Of a DNA stretch of 64,000 bases, positions 9,325 through 17,386 are shown piece by piece; the first letter of the stretch is position 1, and each line of letters starts with the position of its first letter. Under the pieces are notes generated by a model, which searched no databases, was not told the DNA's origin, and saw only the letters and a program-made list of their open reading frames with translations. Location of the stretch: positions 39,224 to 103,223 of the forward strand of contig NZ_PVUE01000018.1 in NCBI RefSeq assembly GCF_003003235.1, given 5' to 3'. The position numbers were made by a program, and so were the translations under genes. Source of the DNA: Antricoccus suffuscus. GTDB taxonomy: Bacteria > Actinomycetota > Actinomycetes > Mycobacteriales > Antricoccaceae.

Positions 9325-9399
9325 CAATTCTCATTTGCGCTAGATGCCGCAGCAAATTTTTTCACCAGTGTCGCCAGAGGTTCACGATCCGACATGGAA

Positions 9400-11184
9400 T
9401 TACCGACCGGCCGCGTAACCCTGCGCACCTCGCGGATTGGCGGCCGCAGAGAAGATCCCCGCGCTCGGATCACGGGTGACGGAGGACAATCGACCGAGCG
9501 CCCACTCGCCGGCACGCGTCACCACGTGACCGCGGCGTTCAAGATCGGAGATCACCTCTGCACCGACGCGGTCCTCCACTGTGGCTCCTCTGGGGTTCCA
9601 TTGACGTGGCCAGAAACTGCCTACGTAAGCCGTCGTGTTAAAGGCTGGCGCATCGATTGCCTGTTGAGGTGATTTCCCACCCGCAAGCACACGTACGAGG
9701 TAAAGCGCTTGCCACTGGTCCTGTTGATCTCCGCCGGGCGATCCAAGAGCACTCACGGCCTCGCCGTTTCGCATAAGCAGGGTGGGTGAAAGCGTAGTTC
9801 GGGGTCGCCCACCCGGGCGCAGTGCTGATGCACTACGTCTGTCAAGCCATGTCATTTGGAGTCGTGTACCCAGCTGGAATCCAAGCTCGGGGATCGTCGG
9901 CGAGGACTGCAACCACCCTCCGGAAGGTGTCGCCGAGATCGTGTTTCCCCAGCGGTCTACGACATCGAGGTGGCAGGTATCGCCTTGGGTCGTCCCAGTG
10001 ACGCTAACCGTCGGCTCGCCAGTTCCGATGTCCAAGCCGCCTGCAATAGGCGCGTCGTGGCGCAGAGGGGGGAGAAACGGCGAAACCCCACCCGGGTCGC
10101 CAGGGCGTAAATCTCGCGACGCGGTCTCACCGATGAGGGCGCGCCGACTGTTTGCGTACTCTGCCGAGATCAGAGTCTGAAGTGTCTCTACGGGTAAATC
10201 AGGCCCGTAGTAGGCGTCACGGTCGGCAAGCGCCAATTTCATCGCTTCGAGCACGCGGTGGATGCTGTCCGCGCTCGCCAGATCGAGTTCAGAGTCGGAA
10301 TACCCATCCAAGATCGCCATGATCTGTAACAACACTGGCCCTTGCGACCATGGTCCTGGTTTGACGATGTCAGTCCCGCGAAACTGCCCAATGATTGGGT
10401 CTTCGTAGCTAGCTTCGAAATCGGAAATGTCCTGGCCGGTGATGACGCCGTAATGGGACGTTCCCGAAGCGTGGCGATGCGGAGTGCACTCGATGAAAGC
10501 ATCGATCGCTTTAGCTACAAATCCGCTGCGCCATTCCCGGCGTGCGGCATCGATTCGCGCTTCACGATCGGGCCCCACGGCCGCCGCGCCCAGACGATTC
10601 AAAGTTCGCGCATACGCAGAGTTCCGCACCCACTGACCACCTTGCGGCGCCGTACCGTCCACGAGCCACTGCGCCGCTGACGTCGGCCAATGCTCGCGGA
10701 AAAGCCCGGCAACGGTCGCGATCGTGTCGGCTTCCTTAGGAACGACGCTATGCCCGATGCGTGCGTAGTGTTCTGCGTATGCAAGGGCGTCGGCAAGCTC
10801 CCATGTTCCGTGATCACGTAAGAGCAGCAACCACGCATCGAACGCACCCGGCACTGCCGCAGCCAATGCACCGGCCCCTGGCACCATGTCTAGGCCTAGA
10901 CTTTCGAAATGCGCGATCGTGGCCGCTTCGGGGGCGACTCCTTGACCATTTAGCGTTTGCGGTCGGCTTCCCACTGGCGCGATAAGTGCAACGACTTCTC
11001 CCCCTGGCCCGTTCAGATGAGGTTCCACCACGTGCAGGACAAATCCCATAGCGACCGCCGCGTCGAAGGCGTTGCCGTTCCTCTCCAGTACCGACTGGCC
11101 GACGGCCGATGCAATCCAGTGGCTCGAGGCGCACATGCCGAAGGAGCCTTTTAGATCTGGACGTGTCAAAAAATGGGGGGTCAC
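9400..11184 (-). CDS. Gamma-glutamyltransferase/hydrolase family protein (Ntn hydrolase)
   Basis: 594 residues from GTG at 11184 with GAAGG seven bases before it. The Ntn-type autoprocessing region is recognisable: GDTCHLDVVDRWGNTISATPSGG near residue 400, where the Thr of DTCHL corresponds to the new N-terminal nucleophile of the small subunit. GGRPRTTLSPTL and SALGSPGGDQQ later fit the substrate-binding glycine loop. The N-terminal half carries AVAMGFVLHVVEPHLNGPGGE, as in GGT large subunits. No signal peptide is visible, unlike secreted Ggt, so a cytoplasmic hydrolase or acylase acting on an imported gamma-glutamyl or amide compound is plausible. It lies upstream of and in the same direction as the ABC importer. 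Confidence 0.83.
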   Translation of the reverse strand: MTPHFLTRPDLKGSFGMCASSHWIASAVGQSVLERNGNAFDAAVAMGFVLHVVEPHLNGPGGEVVALIAPVGSRPQTLNGQGVAPEAATIAHFESLGLDMVPGAGALAAAVPGAFDAWLLLLRDHGTWELADALAYAEHYARIGHSVVPKEADTIATVAGLFREHWPTSAAQWLVDGTAPQGGQWVRNSAYARTLNRLGAAAVGPDREARIDAARREWRSGFVAKAIDAFIECTPHRHASGTSHYGVITGQDISDFEASYEDPIIGQFRGTDIVKPGPWSQGPVLLQIMAILDGYSDSELDLASADSIHRVLEAMKLALADRDAYYGPDLPVETLQTLISAEYANSRRALIGETASRDLRPGDPGGVSPFLPPLRHDAPIAGGLDIGTGEPTVSVTGTTQGDTCHLDVVDRWGNTISATPSGGWLQSSPTIPELGFQLGTRLQMTWLDRRSASALRPGGRPRTTLSPTLLMRNGEAVSALGSPGGDQQDQWQALYLVRVLAGGKSPQQAIDAPAFNTTAYVGSFWPRQWNPRGATVEDRVGAEVISDLERRGHVVTRAGEWALGRLSSVTRDPSAGIFSAAANPRGAQGYAAGR

Positions 11185-11200
11185 CGGGCACCTTCTCGTG

Positions 11201-11232
11201 TTGCATCTGAAATTGATATGATTGGATGCAAT
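11201..11232. promoter_or_regulatory. Candidate GntR operator in the divergent control region
   Basis: Half-sites TTGCATC (11201-11207) and GATGCAA (11225-11231) face each other across 17 bp, inside the 114-bp space between the leftward GGT-like gene and the rightward cupin-GntR pair. The 12-mer ATTGGATGCAAT at 11221-11232 is identical to the minus-strand copy at 9317-9328. Autoregulation and co-regulation by the GntR protein are inferred. Confidence 0.5.
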
Positions 11233-11298
11233 ATAAGCCAGTGTTGGATGAAACGCGACATCGAAAGACGTAAGCGCGTCGCCCACGAAGGGACTTCA

Positions 11299-11724
11299 AT
11301 GAACGACGTGACTCCGGAACCCACTCCAACGTTTACCTCTGCCCCAGGCGACGAACTCGTCTTCGAGAATGATCGGATACGCGTGTGGGCCATGAACCTT
11401 GAGGCGGAGGGGGGCACTTATGAATTCCATGAGCATCACCACGACCACCTCATCCTGTGGCCGACGGCCGGCCGCGCGCAGGGTCAGGACTACGGCGATG
11501 ATGAGTGGAAGGTCGCCCAAGAGGCCGAGCGTGGATACGCCTTCTTCAAGACTGTTGGTCGGGGCGGTCCGCTTCCGCCCCATCGATTACGCAATCTCGA
11601 GGACCACCCGGTTACGCACTACATCATCGAGTTACTACAAGAATCGCCAAGCGAAGGACCCTTACCGCATGAGACCAATGGTCGAGGCACAACGACCCGT
11701 CCACATACGACCACCAGATTCTGA
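11299..11724 (+). CDS. Cupin-fold small protein
   Basis: 141 residues from ATG at 11299 with GAAGGG seven bases upstream. The segment FENDRIRVWAMNLEAEGG followed by YEFHEHHHDHLILWPTAG is a cupin beta-barrel pattern with a His-rich cluster able to bind a metal. Family members include dioxygenases, isomerases and sensory proteins, and the exact role is not readable. It is followed 48 bases later by the GntR regulator in the same direction and is divergent from the GGT-like gene, so it belongs to the same regulon. The C-terminus (after about residue 120) is low-complexity and Thr/Arg-rich. Confidence 0.65.
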   Translation: MNDVTPEPTPTFTSAPGDELVFENDRIRVWAMNLEAEGGTYEFHEHHHDHLILWPTAGRAQGQDYGDDEWKVAQEAERGYAFFKTVGRGGPLPPHRLRNLEDHPVTHYIIELLQESPSEGPLPHETNGRGTTTRPHTTTRF

Positions 11725-11772
11725 CCGCGTCGCTCGACCTTGTCGTCCATTAGGGATCCGAGGGGCCCGCGA

Positions 11773-12606
11773 GTGACGTCGAATGCAGCCGACGGGAGCC
11801 ACTACGACGTTGAGGTAAAGCTGTCATCGACCGACCGCGTTCTGACCGAGTTGCAAAAATCCATCATTACCGGCGCTATCCCCATCGGGACCTGGCTACG
11901 CCACAGTGCCTTGGCCAAAGACTATGGCGTCAGTCGAACCCCTGTACGTGAGGCCTTGCGAGTTCTGGCGGCGCAGGGCGTCGTGACCATCGTTCCGAAC
12001 CGGGGCGCTCGGGTAAACGGCCCCTCAAGTCGAGACATCCGCGAGCTTGGAGAAGTGCGCTCAGAACTCCAGGGCCTCGCCGCAGAACTCGCCGCAGAAC
12101 GTATCAACGACGCCCAACTTAGCCGTATGCATCACGCATGGGACGCATTCCGCTGTTCTCTCGACACGGTCGAGAGAACAGACCGCCACGACCTCGCAGA
12201 CATGTGGGGTGATGCAAATGAAGACTTCCATTCGGTCATCGTCGAAGCCGCCGGAAACCACCAACTCAGCTTGACCCTTATGGACTTGCATCGGCGTATG
12301 CCCCGCAACCTCTCTTTCGGCGCATATGCGGGCAATACCCATCTACTCCGTAAGAACCTGGCGGAGCACGACCGAATCGGCCAGGCAATCGCAGATCACG
12401 ACGCAAGCACGGCGCGGCGACTAATGGCTGCGCACTTCAAGCATGCCAATCAGGCGACGGCGCGATGGGTCGAGTCCCGGGTCCAAGACGAACAGGAGAG
12501 TATTCGTCCGATTCAGAACAGCGAAGACGTCACTTCCGCTCGACCGGTCTCGTATTCAGGAGACCAGGACGGGGTTCCGGCACAACACAGTGGCAAACTT
12601 CTTTGA
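11773..12606 (+). CDS. GntR family transcriptional regulator with FCD ligand domain
   Basis: 277 residues. The GTG at 11773 is preceded by GAGGGG seven bases away; a TTG at 11740 is possible. The winged helix spans about residues 15-80 (DRVLTELQKSIITGAIPIG, then LAKDYGVSRTPVREALRVL), the canonical GntR motif. The following all-helical FCD domain shows the usual metal/ligand positions (DANEDFHSVIVEAAGNHQL, then EHDRIGQAIADHDAS). FCD regulators commonly respond to small organic acids. Target sites are probably the GATGCAAT repeats at 9.3 and 11.2 kb. Confidence 0.9.
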   Translation: MTSNAADGSHYDVEVKLSSTDRVLTELQKSIITGAIPIGTWLRHSALAKDYGVSRTPVREALRVLAAQGVVTIVPNRGARVNGPSSRDIRELGEVRSELQGLAAELAAERINDAQLSRMHHAWDAFRCSLDTVERTDRHDLADMWGDANEDFHSVIVEAAGNHQLSLTLMDLHRRMPRNLSFGAYAGNTHLLRKNLAEHDRIGQAIADHDASTARRLMAAHFKHANQATARWVESRVQDEQESIRPIQNSEDVTSARPVSYSGDQDGVPAQHSGKLL

Positions 12607-12951
12607 CCTCGCGCGAGACAACCTCCAGGAAGCCAGGGCGCGCCATTGTCAAGGCAGCACTATGCTTTCTACCCCGAATAGAGGAGTGAGTGTGCCGTGG
12701 CTGCTGGGCTAATGGGATCCGGTTAACCACCCGAGCGGCAGCACGAGTCGTACACCGGTTCGACGTCAGCGGCATGGAATAACGAAGCTAGGGCTTCAGC
12801 ACGGTTAGACCGTAAAACGGGTTCGCGCTGTCAAATTGCGCCTCGCCCGCGACGATGTTCCCTCATCAAGCCGCGGCATTTCACGCCGCAGGAATTGGCT
12901 CGCCATACACCTCACCAATCAGGCCTCGTGCCCCTCCCGAAAGGTCATTTC
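12607..12951. other. 345-bp stretch without a recognised gene
   Basis: The stretch separates the GntR gene from the DUF1275 gene. Short frames are present but none has a family pattern or a good ribosome binding site. I see no tRNA, IS end or convincing terminator. Confidence 0.4.
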
Positions 12952-13659
12952 TTGAAAAGCCACTTAGCCGGCGTGCCCACTGACTCGGCGCATCTGGCAC
13001 TCATGCTCCTGTTGACATTTTCGACTGGGATCGTTGACGCCGTCGGCTTTCTTGGCCTGGATCGAGTCTTTGCTGGCAACATGACAGGCAACGTCGTCGT
13101 CCTCGGGATGGGCCTCCTGGGAGCTGGAGGTTTTCCGGTTGTCGGGCCATTGATCGCGTTCTTCGGCTTCTTCCTAGGCGCAACTATCGCAGGAAGGTCA
13201 TTACGCAAAGCACAATCGGGCTGGAGCAATCGCCTTAGCCTCCTCTTCGGAACCATTGGGCTACTTATTCTCGTGCTCGCGGCGACGTTGTTGATTGTCG
13301 GTGATCACCCTTCCAGCACAGTCCAGGTCATCACCACCTCCCTGCTCGGTTGCGCTATGGGCGCGCAGGCCGGCGCCGCTCGCTTTATAGCGGTCAAGGA
13401 CGTCACCACCGTCGTCATCACCTCCACGATTACGGCGCTCGCTTCCGAACTGGCACTCGGCAGCGGTGGGGACGGGCGGGGACTGCGTCGGGTAGCGGCC
13501 ATCGCCTTAATGCTAAGCGGTGCGGCGTTAGGCGCAACTCTCCTAAGGTGGCACCTCGGTGCGGGGCTCTGCGCCTCTGGCGCTATAACCTTGGTTGTTG
13601 CATTTGTCGGCGCGGTTCATTTTCGAAGCAACAAAAGGGCTGAGCCGAATCAGCGATGA
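12952..13659 (+). CDS. DUF1275 (YoaK-like) multi-spanning membrane protein
   Basis: 235 residues if the TTG at 12952 is used, which has GAAAGG seven bases upstream; a longer TTG start at 12895 lacks proper spacing. Six to seven hydrophobic segments are visible (LALMLLLTFSTGIVDAVGFL, then FAGNMTGNVVVLGMGLLGAG and others). The GFLGLDRVFAGNMTGN segment is characteristic of DUF1275, an inner-membrane family of unknown function. It stands alone between block A and the degraded synthetase copy; no link with either pathway can be shown. Confidence 0.82.
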   Translation: MKSHLAGVPTDSAHLALMLLLTFSTGIVDAVGFLGLDRVFAGNMTGNVVVLGMGLLGAGGFPVVGPLIAFFGFFLGATIAGRSLRKAQSGWSNRLSLLFGTIGLLILVLAATLLIVGDHPSSTVQVITTSLLGCAMGAQAGAARFIAVKDVTTVVITSTITALASELALGSGGDGRGLRRVAAIALMLSGAALGATLLRWHLGAGLCASGAITLVVAFVGAVHFRSNKRAEPNQR

Positions 13660-14009
13660 TCGTCTAAGCAGAAGATGCCCGATGCGGTCGACCGCGCGGG
13701 GCGCGTGGTTCTATCACGGCAGCCGTCGCGATCGCCGTAGCGACCTGGTCTATCCCCAGACCATTCTTGAGCGGCCCGCAGCACACGAGCGCGCGGCCGC
13801 CAGCGCCATCACCGCCGGCCCGCCAAGACGACTAGCGCTAAGCATCTTCGACACGGCAGGACCGATGATGGTCAGCACCAACGAGGGCGCGCGGGGGCAT
13901 GACCAACAGCATGTCGGCGTGGCCCACGCAGCCGCTTTCTTTTGCAGTGACGCAGAAGTATTTTCCTAGCGTCAAGCAAGGAATTCCCCGGTCCGGCGGG
14001 CATTCCTCG
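13660..14009. other. Degraded region between DUF1275 gene and synthetase pseudogene
   Basis: 350 bases with no acceptable gene. It sits where the missing N-terminal half of the synthetase pseudogene would be, but I cannot align it to the intact paralogues at protein level. Confidence 0.35.
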
Positions 14010-14728
14010 CGGGCGCTAGGGTGGGTTCGCAGCCGCAGCTTCGTCGTGCTCCAGGACCGCTTCGACGCAGAGGACCTGCTCCGACTTATCTACGAAAAGC
14101 AGATCAGCAACCTGATGCTGGTGCCGATCATGTTCAACCGTCTCTTGCAACTGCCCGATGAGACCCGCGCGAAGTACGACGTGTCCTCGGTGCGCCACGT
14201 CGTGTTGGGCGGCGCTCCGTGCCCGCAGCACACGAAGCAGGCCATGATCGACTGGTGGGGACCAGTGCTCATTGAGCAGTACGGCAGCCTCGAGATCGGC
14301 GTCTGCACCGGCGCCACTGCGCAGGAATGGATGGCTCATCCGGGCGCGGTCGGCAAGGCACTCGTGGACGTGAATATCAAAATCCTCGATGCCGACGGCA
14401 TTGAGGTACCGATCGGGGAACCGGGGGAGATCTATACCCAGATCGCGCAACAGCCTGACTTCGAGTACGAAGGTCGTCCTGACGCGCGCGCCGAGATGGA
14501 GAAGGATGGGTTCCTGACCGCCGGCGACATCGATTATCACGATAATGACGGCTTCCTATACCTCAGCGATCGGAAAAAGGACATGGACAGCGTGGCGGTC
14601 ACGGCTGACGACGTACGTTCCTTCGTAGGCAGGCGCCTAGCGAATTACAAGGTGCCCAAGGTAATCGACTTCCTTGACGAGATCCCGCAGCTGGACTCCG
14701 AAAAATCCTCAAGCGCCAGTTGCGCGAG
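14010..14728 (+). pseudogene. Acyl-CoA synthetase remnant (third, decayed copy)
   Basis: Homology to the two intact synthetases begins abruptly at GWVRSRSFVVLQDRF, so the N-terminal half with the YTSGTTG ATP-binding loop is missing. An internal deletion removes about 45 residues: DRKKDM jumps straight to DSVAVTADDVRSF, losing the VISGGVNIYP hinge. A one-base deletion near 14700 (ctccgaaaaatcc against ctccggcaagatcc) shifts the frame before the catalytic Lys motif. Both ends resemble the 31.2-kb synthetase, while 14409-14532 is identical base for base to 15911-16034 of the neighbouring 14.9-kb synthetase. That mosaic points to gene conversion or recombination. It cannot encode an active enzyme. 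Confidence 0.85.
14409..14532 (+). repeat. 124-bp perfect repeat, copy 1 (in synthetase pseudogene)
   Basis: Begins ccgatcggggaacc and ends cggcgacatcg. Identical to 15911-16034; flanking bases diverge, though similarity continues on both sides. Confidence 0.9.
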
Positions 14729-14761
14729 CGGTAATGGCCCGCAAGCGGCCGTTCAATCTAG

Positions 14762-14785
14762 TTGCTATGCTGATCAGCATAGCAA
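14762..14785. promoter_or_regulatory. 24-bp perfect palindrome, candidate TetR operator (site 1)
   Basis: The core is CTATG-CTGATCAG-CATAG, extended by TTG/CAA to a 24-bp perfect palindrome. It is 78 bp before the GTG of the 14.9-kb synthetase. It shares the 5-8-5 geometry with five other sites (17316, 19504, 25170, 38434, 39264). Control by the TetR protein at 17387 is inferred. Confidence 0.62.
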
Positions 14786-14863
14786 TGGTTAAATGCTATA
14801 GATTAGATTGAGCAGCGTAGTGGCCAAACCAGTGTTTTTTCGACCGACAGCCGGAGGTTTGAA

Positions 14864-16405
14864 GTGATCAAAGAATCGGGGATCCTGCGGGGCGATGAGT
14901 TCATCTCGACCGAGACGCTCAATGAGCGCGCCCTTCGCGCGGCAACGGCACTCGACTCGATCGGCGTGGGTTCAGGTGACGCAGTGGCGCTGCTGCTCCG
15001 CAACGACATCCCGTTCTTCGAAGCGACCCTCGCGGCAGGCGCTATCGGCGCCGCATCAGTCCCGCAAAACTGGCACGGCAAGCCAGAGGACGTGCTCGGC
15101 ATACTGCGCGATTGCAAGGCCAAGGTCGTAGTCGCGCACGCCGACCTGTTGCGCCCAGTACTCGGCCTGATCCCGGAGGGCATGGAGATCCGCGTGGTCC
15201 CCACGCCGGATGACATCGGCAAGGCGTACGGCATTGCCAAAGACCTATGTGCTGTCCCTGACGGGCTGGTCGCATGGGACACCTGGGTCGATGAGTTCGA
15301 TCCATGGCCCGACGCCCCGGTGCCCGCGCCGGGCGCCATGATGTACACCTCTGGCACGACGGGCAACCCTAAAGGCGTGCGTCGCAAGGCCAAGTCGGCC
15401 GAGGCCATGACCGAGGACGGCTACTACTCGCGGATGGCCGAGTACTTCGGCGTGGTACCCGGCGCCCGCGCCGTCGTGACGGGCCCGATGTACCACGGCG
15501 CACCACACTTCTGGGGCCTGGGCTGGGTGCGCGCCGGTGGCTTTGTCGTGCTCCAGGCGAAGTTCGATCCCGAGGACCTGCTACGGATCATTGAGGAGCA
15601 ACAGGTCAGCAGCCTGTACCTCGTGCCGATCATGTACAGCCGCCTGCTCAAGCTGCCGGTCGATATGCGCGAGAAGTTCGACGTGTCGTCCCTGCGCCAC
15701 GTTACCAATGCTGCTGCCCCGTGCCCGAGGCACGTCAAGCAGGCCATGATCGACTGGTGGGGCCCAGTGGTATACGAGATGTACGGGAGCCTTGAGACCG
15801 GCGTCTGCACCGGCGCCACTGCGCAGGAGTGGATGGCACATCCGGGCACGGTGGGGAAGGCGCTACCCGGCGTAGAGGTCAAGATCCTCGATGCCGACGG
15901 CAATGAAATGCCGATCGGGGAACCGGGGGAGATCTATACCCAGATCGCGCAACAGCCTGACTTCGAGTACGAAGGTCGTCCTGACGCGCGCGCCGAGATG
16001 GAGAAGGATGGGTTCCTGACCGCCGGCGACATCGGTTATCTGGACGATGACGGCTTCCTATACCTCAGCGATCGGAAAAAGGACATGGTGATCTCCGGCG
16101 GGGTGAACATCTACCCGCCGGCCGTCGAGGAGGTTCTCCTCACCATGCCGGGAGTTCGCGATGTGGCGGTGTTCGGCATCCCGGATGAGGAGTTCGGCGA
16201 ATCGGTGGCGGCTGCCGTCGAGTTGGATGGCACGGTTGAGGTCACCGCGGGCGACGTACAAATGTTCATTCGGGACCGGATGGCCACTTTCAACGCGCCC
16301 AAGGTGGTCGACTTCATCAACCAGATCCCGCGTCTGGACTCCGGCAAGATCCTCAAGCGCGAACTTCGCGAGCCCTACTGGGCCGCGACGGGTCGCACAA
16401 TCTGA
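14864..16405 (+). CDS. Acyl-CoA synthetase (AMP-forming, FadD-like), copy 1
   Basis: 513 residues from GTG at 14864, preceded by CCGGAGG. All adenylate-forming signatures are present: YTSGTTGNPKG (161-171), YGSLETG (307-313), GDIGYLDDDG (about 388-397), DRKKDMVISGG hinge (about 403-413) and catalytic Lys in LDSGK near 495. The enzyme activates a carboxylic acid to its CoA thioester via an acyl-adenylate. The N-terminus is short for the family, starting directly at the first domain. Next come a crotonase and a TetR regulator, forming a cassette also seen in decayed form at 31.2-33.4 kb. A 24-bp palindrome upstream suggests repressor control. Substrate unknown. Confidence 0.93.
   Translation: MIKESGILRGDEFISTETLNERALRAATALDSIGVGSGDAVALLLRNDIPFFEATLAAGAIGAASVPQNWHGKPEDVLGILRDCKAKVVVAHADLLRPVLGLIPEGMEIRVVPTPDDIGKAYGIAKDLCAVPDGLVAWDTWVDEFDPWPDAPVPAPGAMMYTSGTTGNPKGVRRKAKSAEAMTEDGYYSRMAEYFGVVPGARAVVTGPMYHGAPHFWGLGWVRAGGFVVLQAKFDPEDLLRIIEEQQVSSLYLVPIMYSRLLKLPVDMREKFDVSSLRHVTNAAAPCPRHVKQAMIDWWGPVVYEMYGSLETGVCTGATAQEWMAHPGTVGKALPGVEVKILDADGNEMPIGEPGEIYTQIAQQPDFEYEGRPDARAEMEKDGFLTAGDIGYLDDDGFLYLSDRKKDMVISGGVNIYPPAVEEVLLTMPGVRDVAVFGIPDEEFGESVAAAVELDGTVEVTAGDVQMFIRDRMATFNAPKVVDFINQIPRLDSGKILKRELREPYWAATGRTI
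15911..16034 (+). repeat. 124-bp perfect repeat, copy 2 (in intact synthetase)
   Basis: Base-for-base copy of 14409-14532, about 1.5 kb downstream in direct orientation, within the region encoding GEPGEIYTQIAQQPDF to TAGDI. Confidence 0.9.
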
Positions 16406-16414
16406 TACTCCTGA

Positions 16415-16450
16415 CCGAACCCGAACCCGAACCCGAACCCGAACCCGAAC
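16415..16450 (+). repeat. Hexanucleotide tandem repeat (CCGAAC)x6
   Basis: Six uninterrupted copies of CCGAAC fill most of the space between the synthetase stop and the crotonase start, followed by one imperfect unit (CTGAGA). The second cassette copy (32773-32798) lacks it. It could vary by slippage and alter spacing or mRNA structure before the crotonase ribosome binding site. Confidence 0.95.
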
Positions 16451-16466
16451 CTGAGAGTGAAGACCC

Positions 16467-17291
16467 TTGACTGACTACGAGACCATCCTGTACGACGTGG
16501 ACGATCCGATCGCCACCATCACACTGAACCGCCCGGAACGGCTGAACGCGTGGACGATGACGATGTCCCGCGAGTTGGGGCACGCGCTCACGAGTGCGGG
16601 CAACGACAGACGGGTGGTCGGGGTGATCGTCACCGGAACGGGGCGGGCATTCTGCTCCGGCGGTGACCTCAAGGACCTCACGCTGGACGACCTCCGAGTG
16701 CCGAAGCCAGCGGCACCTGCGTCTGCTCATGAGTCGTTGGCGACGAACGCGGAGACGGCCGGTCCATTTGCACTAATGCGCAACCTCGATAAGCCGGTGA
16801 TCGCTGCGGTCAACGGCCCAGCCGTCGGAATGGGGGCGGTCATCGCGCTGTGGGCCGACCTTCGCTTCATGTCGCAGGAGGCGATGTTCACGATGGCGTT
16901 CTCGCAGCGTGGCACTGTCGCCGAGGGCGCGAGCAGTTGGCTTCTGTCGCGACTCATCGGACCGGGTGCGGCCTTCGACGTCCTGATCTCCTCGCGCCGA
17001 GTGCAGCCCGACGAGGCGTTCAGACTTGGATGGGTCGACAGAGTGCTGCCCGCGGGCGAGCTCCTCACAGCTGCGCGGGAGTATCTCCAGACCTTGTTGC
17101 TGTGCTCGCCCACGTCGATGGCGACCATCAAGAAGCAGATCTATGCGGACCTGTCTGGGACTCTCACTAACTCCGCCAGAGCCTCGAGTTCGTTGCTTGC
17201 TGCGTGCGTCGACAGTGGTGACATTCAGGAGGGCTGGCAGTCGTTTCTGGAGAAGCGGGCGCCGCAGTACGCTCGTCTGGGGACTGAGTGA
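16467..17291 (+). CDS. Enoyl-CoA hydratase/isomerase (crotonase) family protein
   Basis: 274 residues from TTG at 16467 (MTDYETILYDV), with GAGAGTGAAG upstream. The crotonase oxyanion-hole segments are present: FCSGGDL near residue 57 and GPAVGMGAVIALWADLRF near 112. At the positions of the two catalytic glutamates of classical enoyl-CoA hydratase (GGCE and QPE motifs) this protein has V and F, so simple hydration is doubtful; isomerase, hydrolase or lyase chemistry is possible. It sits between the synthetase and the TetR gene. A second copy at 32.8 kb survives only as its first 38 or so codons. Confidence 0.88.
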   Translation: MTDYETILYDVDDPIATITLNRPERLNAWTMTMSRELGHALTSAGNDRRVVGVIVTGTGRAFCSGGDLKDLTLDDLRVPKPAAPASAHESLATNAETAGPFALMRNLDKPVIAAVNGPAVGMGAVIALWADLRFMSQEAMFTMAFSQRGTVAEGASSWLLSRLIGPGAAFDVLISSRRVQPDEAFRLGWVDRVLPAGELLTAAREYLQTLLLCSPTSMATIKKQIYADLSGTLTNSARASSSLLAACVDSGDIQEGWQSFLEKRAPQYARLGTE

Positions 17292-17315
17292 CTATGCTGG
17301 ACATGGAAACATACG

Positions 17316-17333
17316 GTATGGCGTGTGACATAC
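17316..17333. promoter_or_regulatory. Candidate TetR operator (site 2) upstream of the TetR gene
   Basis: GTATG-GCGTGTGA-CATAC, with the same 5-8-5 inverted geometry as the other sites, lies 53 bp before the preferred ATG of the TetR gene. This suggests autoregulation. A half-site (CTATGCTG) lies just upstream at 17292. Confidence 0.5.
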
Positions 17334-17386
17334 GATGAGATGGGCTGGGCGGATACTTGATAGATGCCGACAGTGAGGTGCGGCGC

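Noticed and set aside
16415..16450. Coding interpretation of the CCGAAC repeat as a Glu-Pro tail of the synthetase
   Set aside because: The synthetase stop codon precedes the repeat and its C-terminus (YWAATGRTI) matches the second copy's end.
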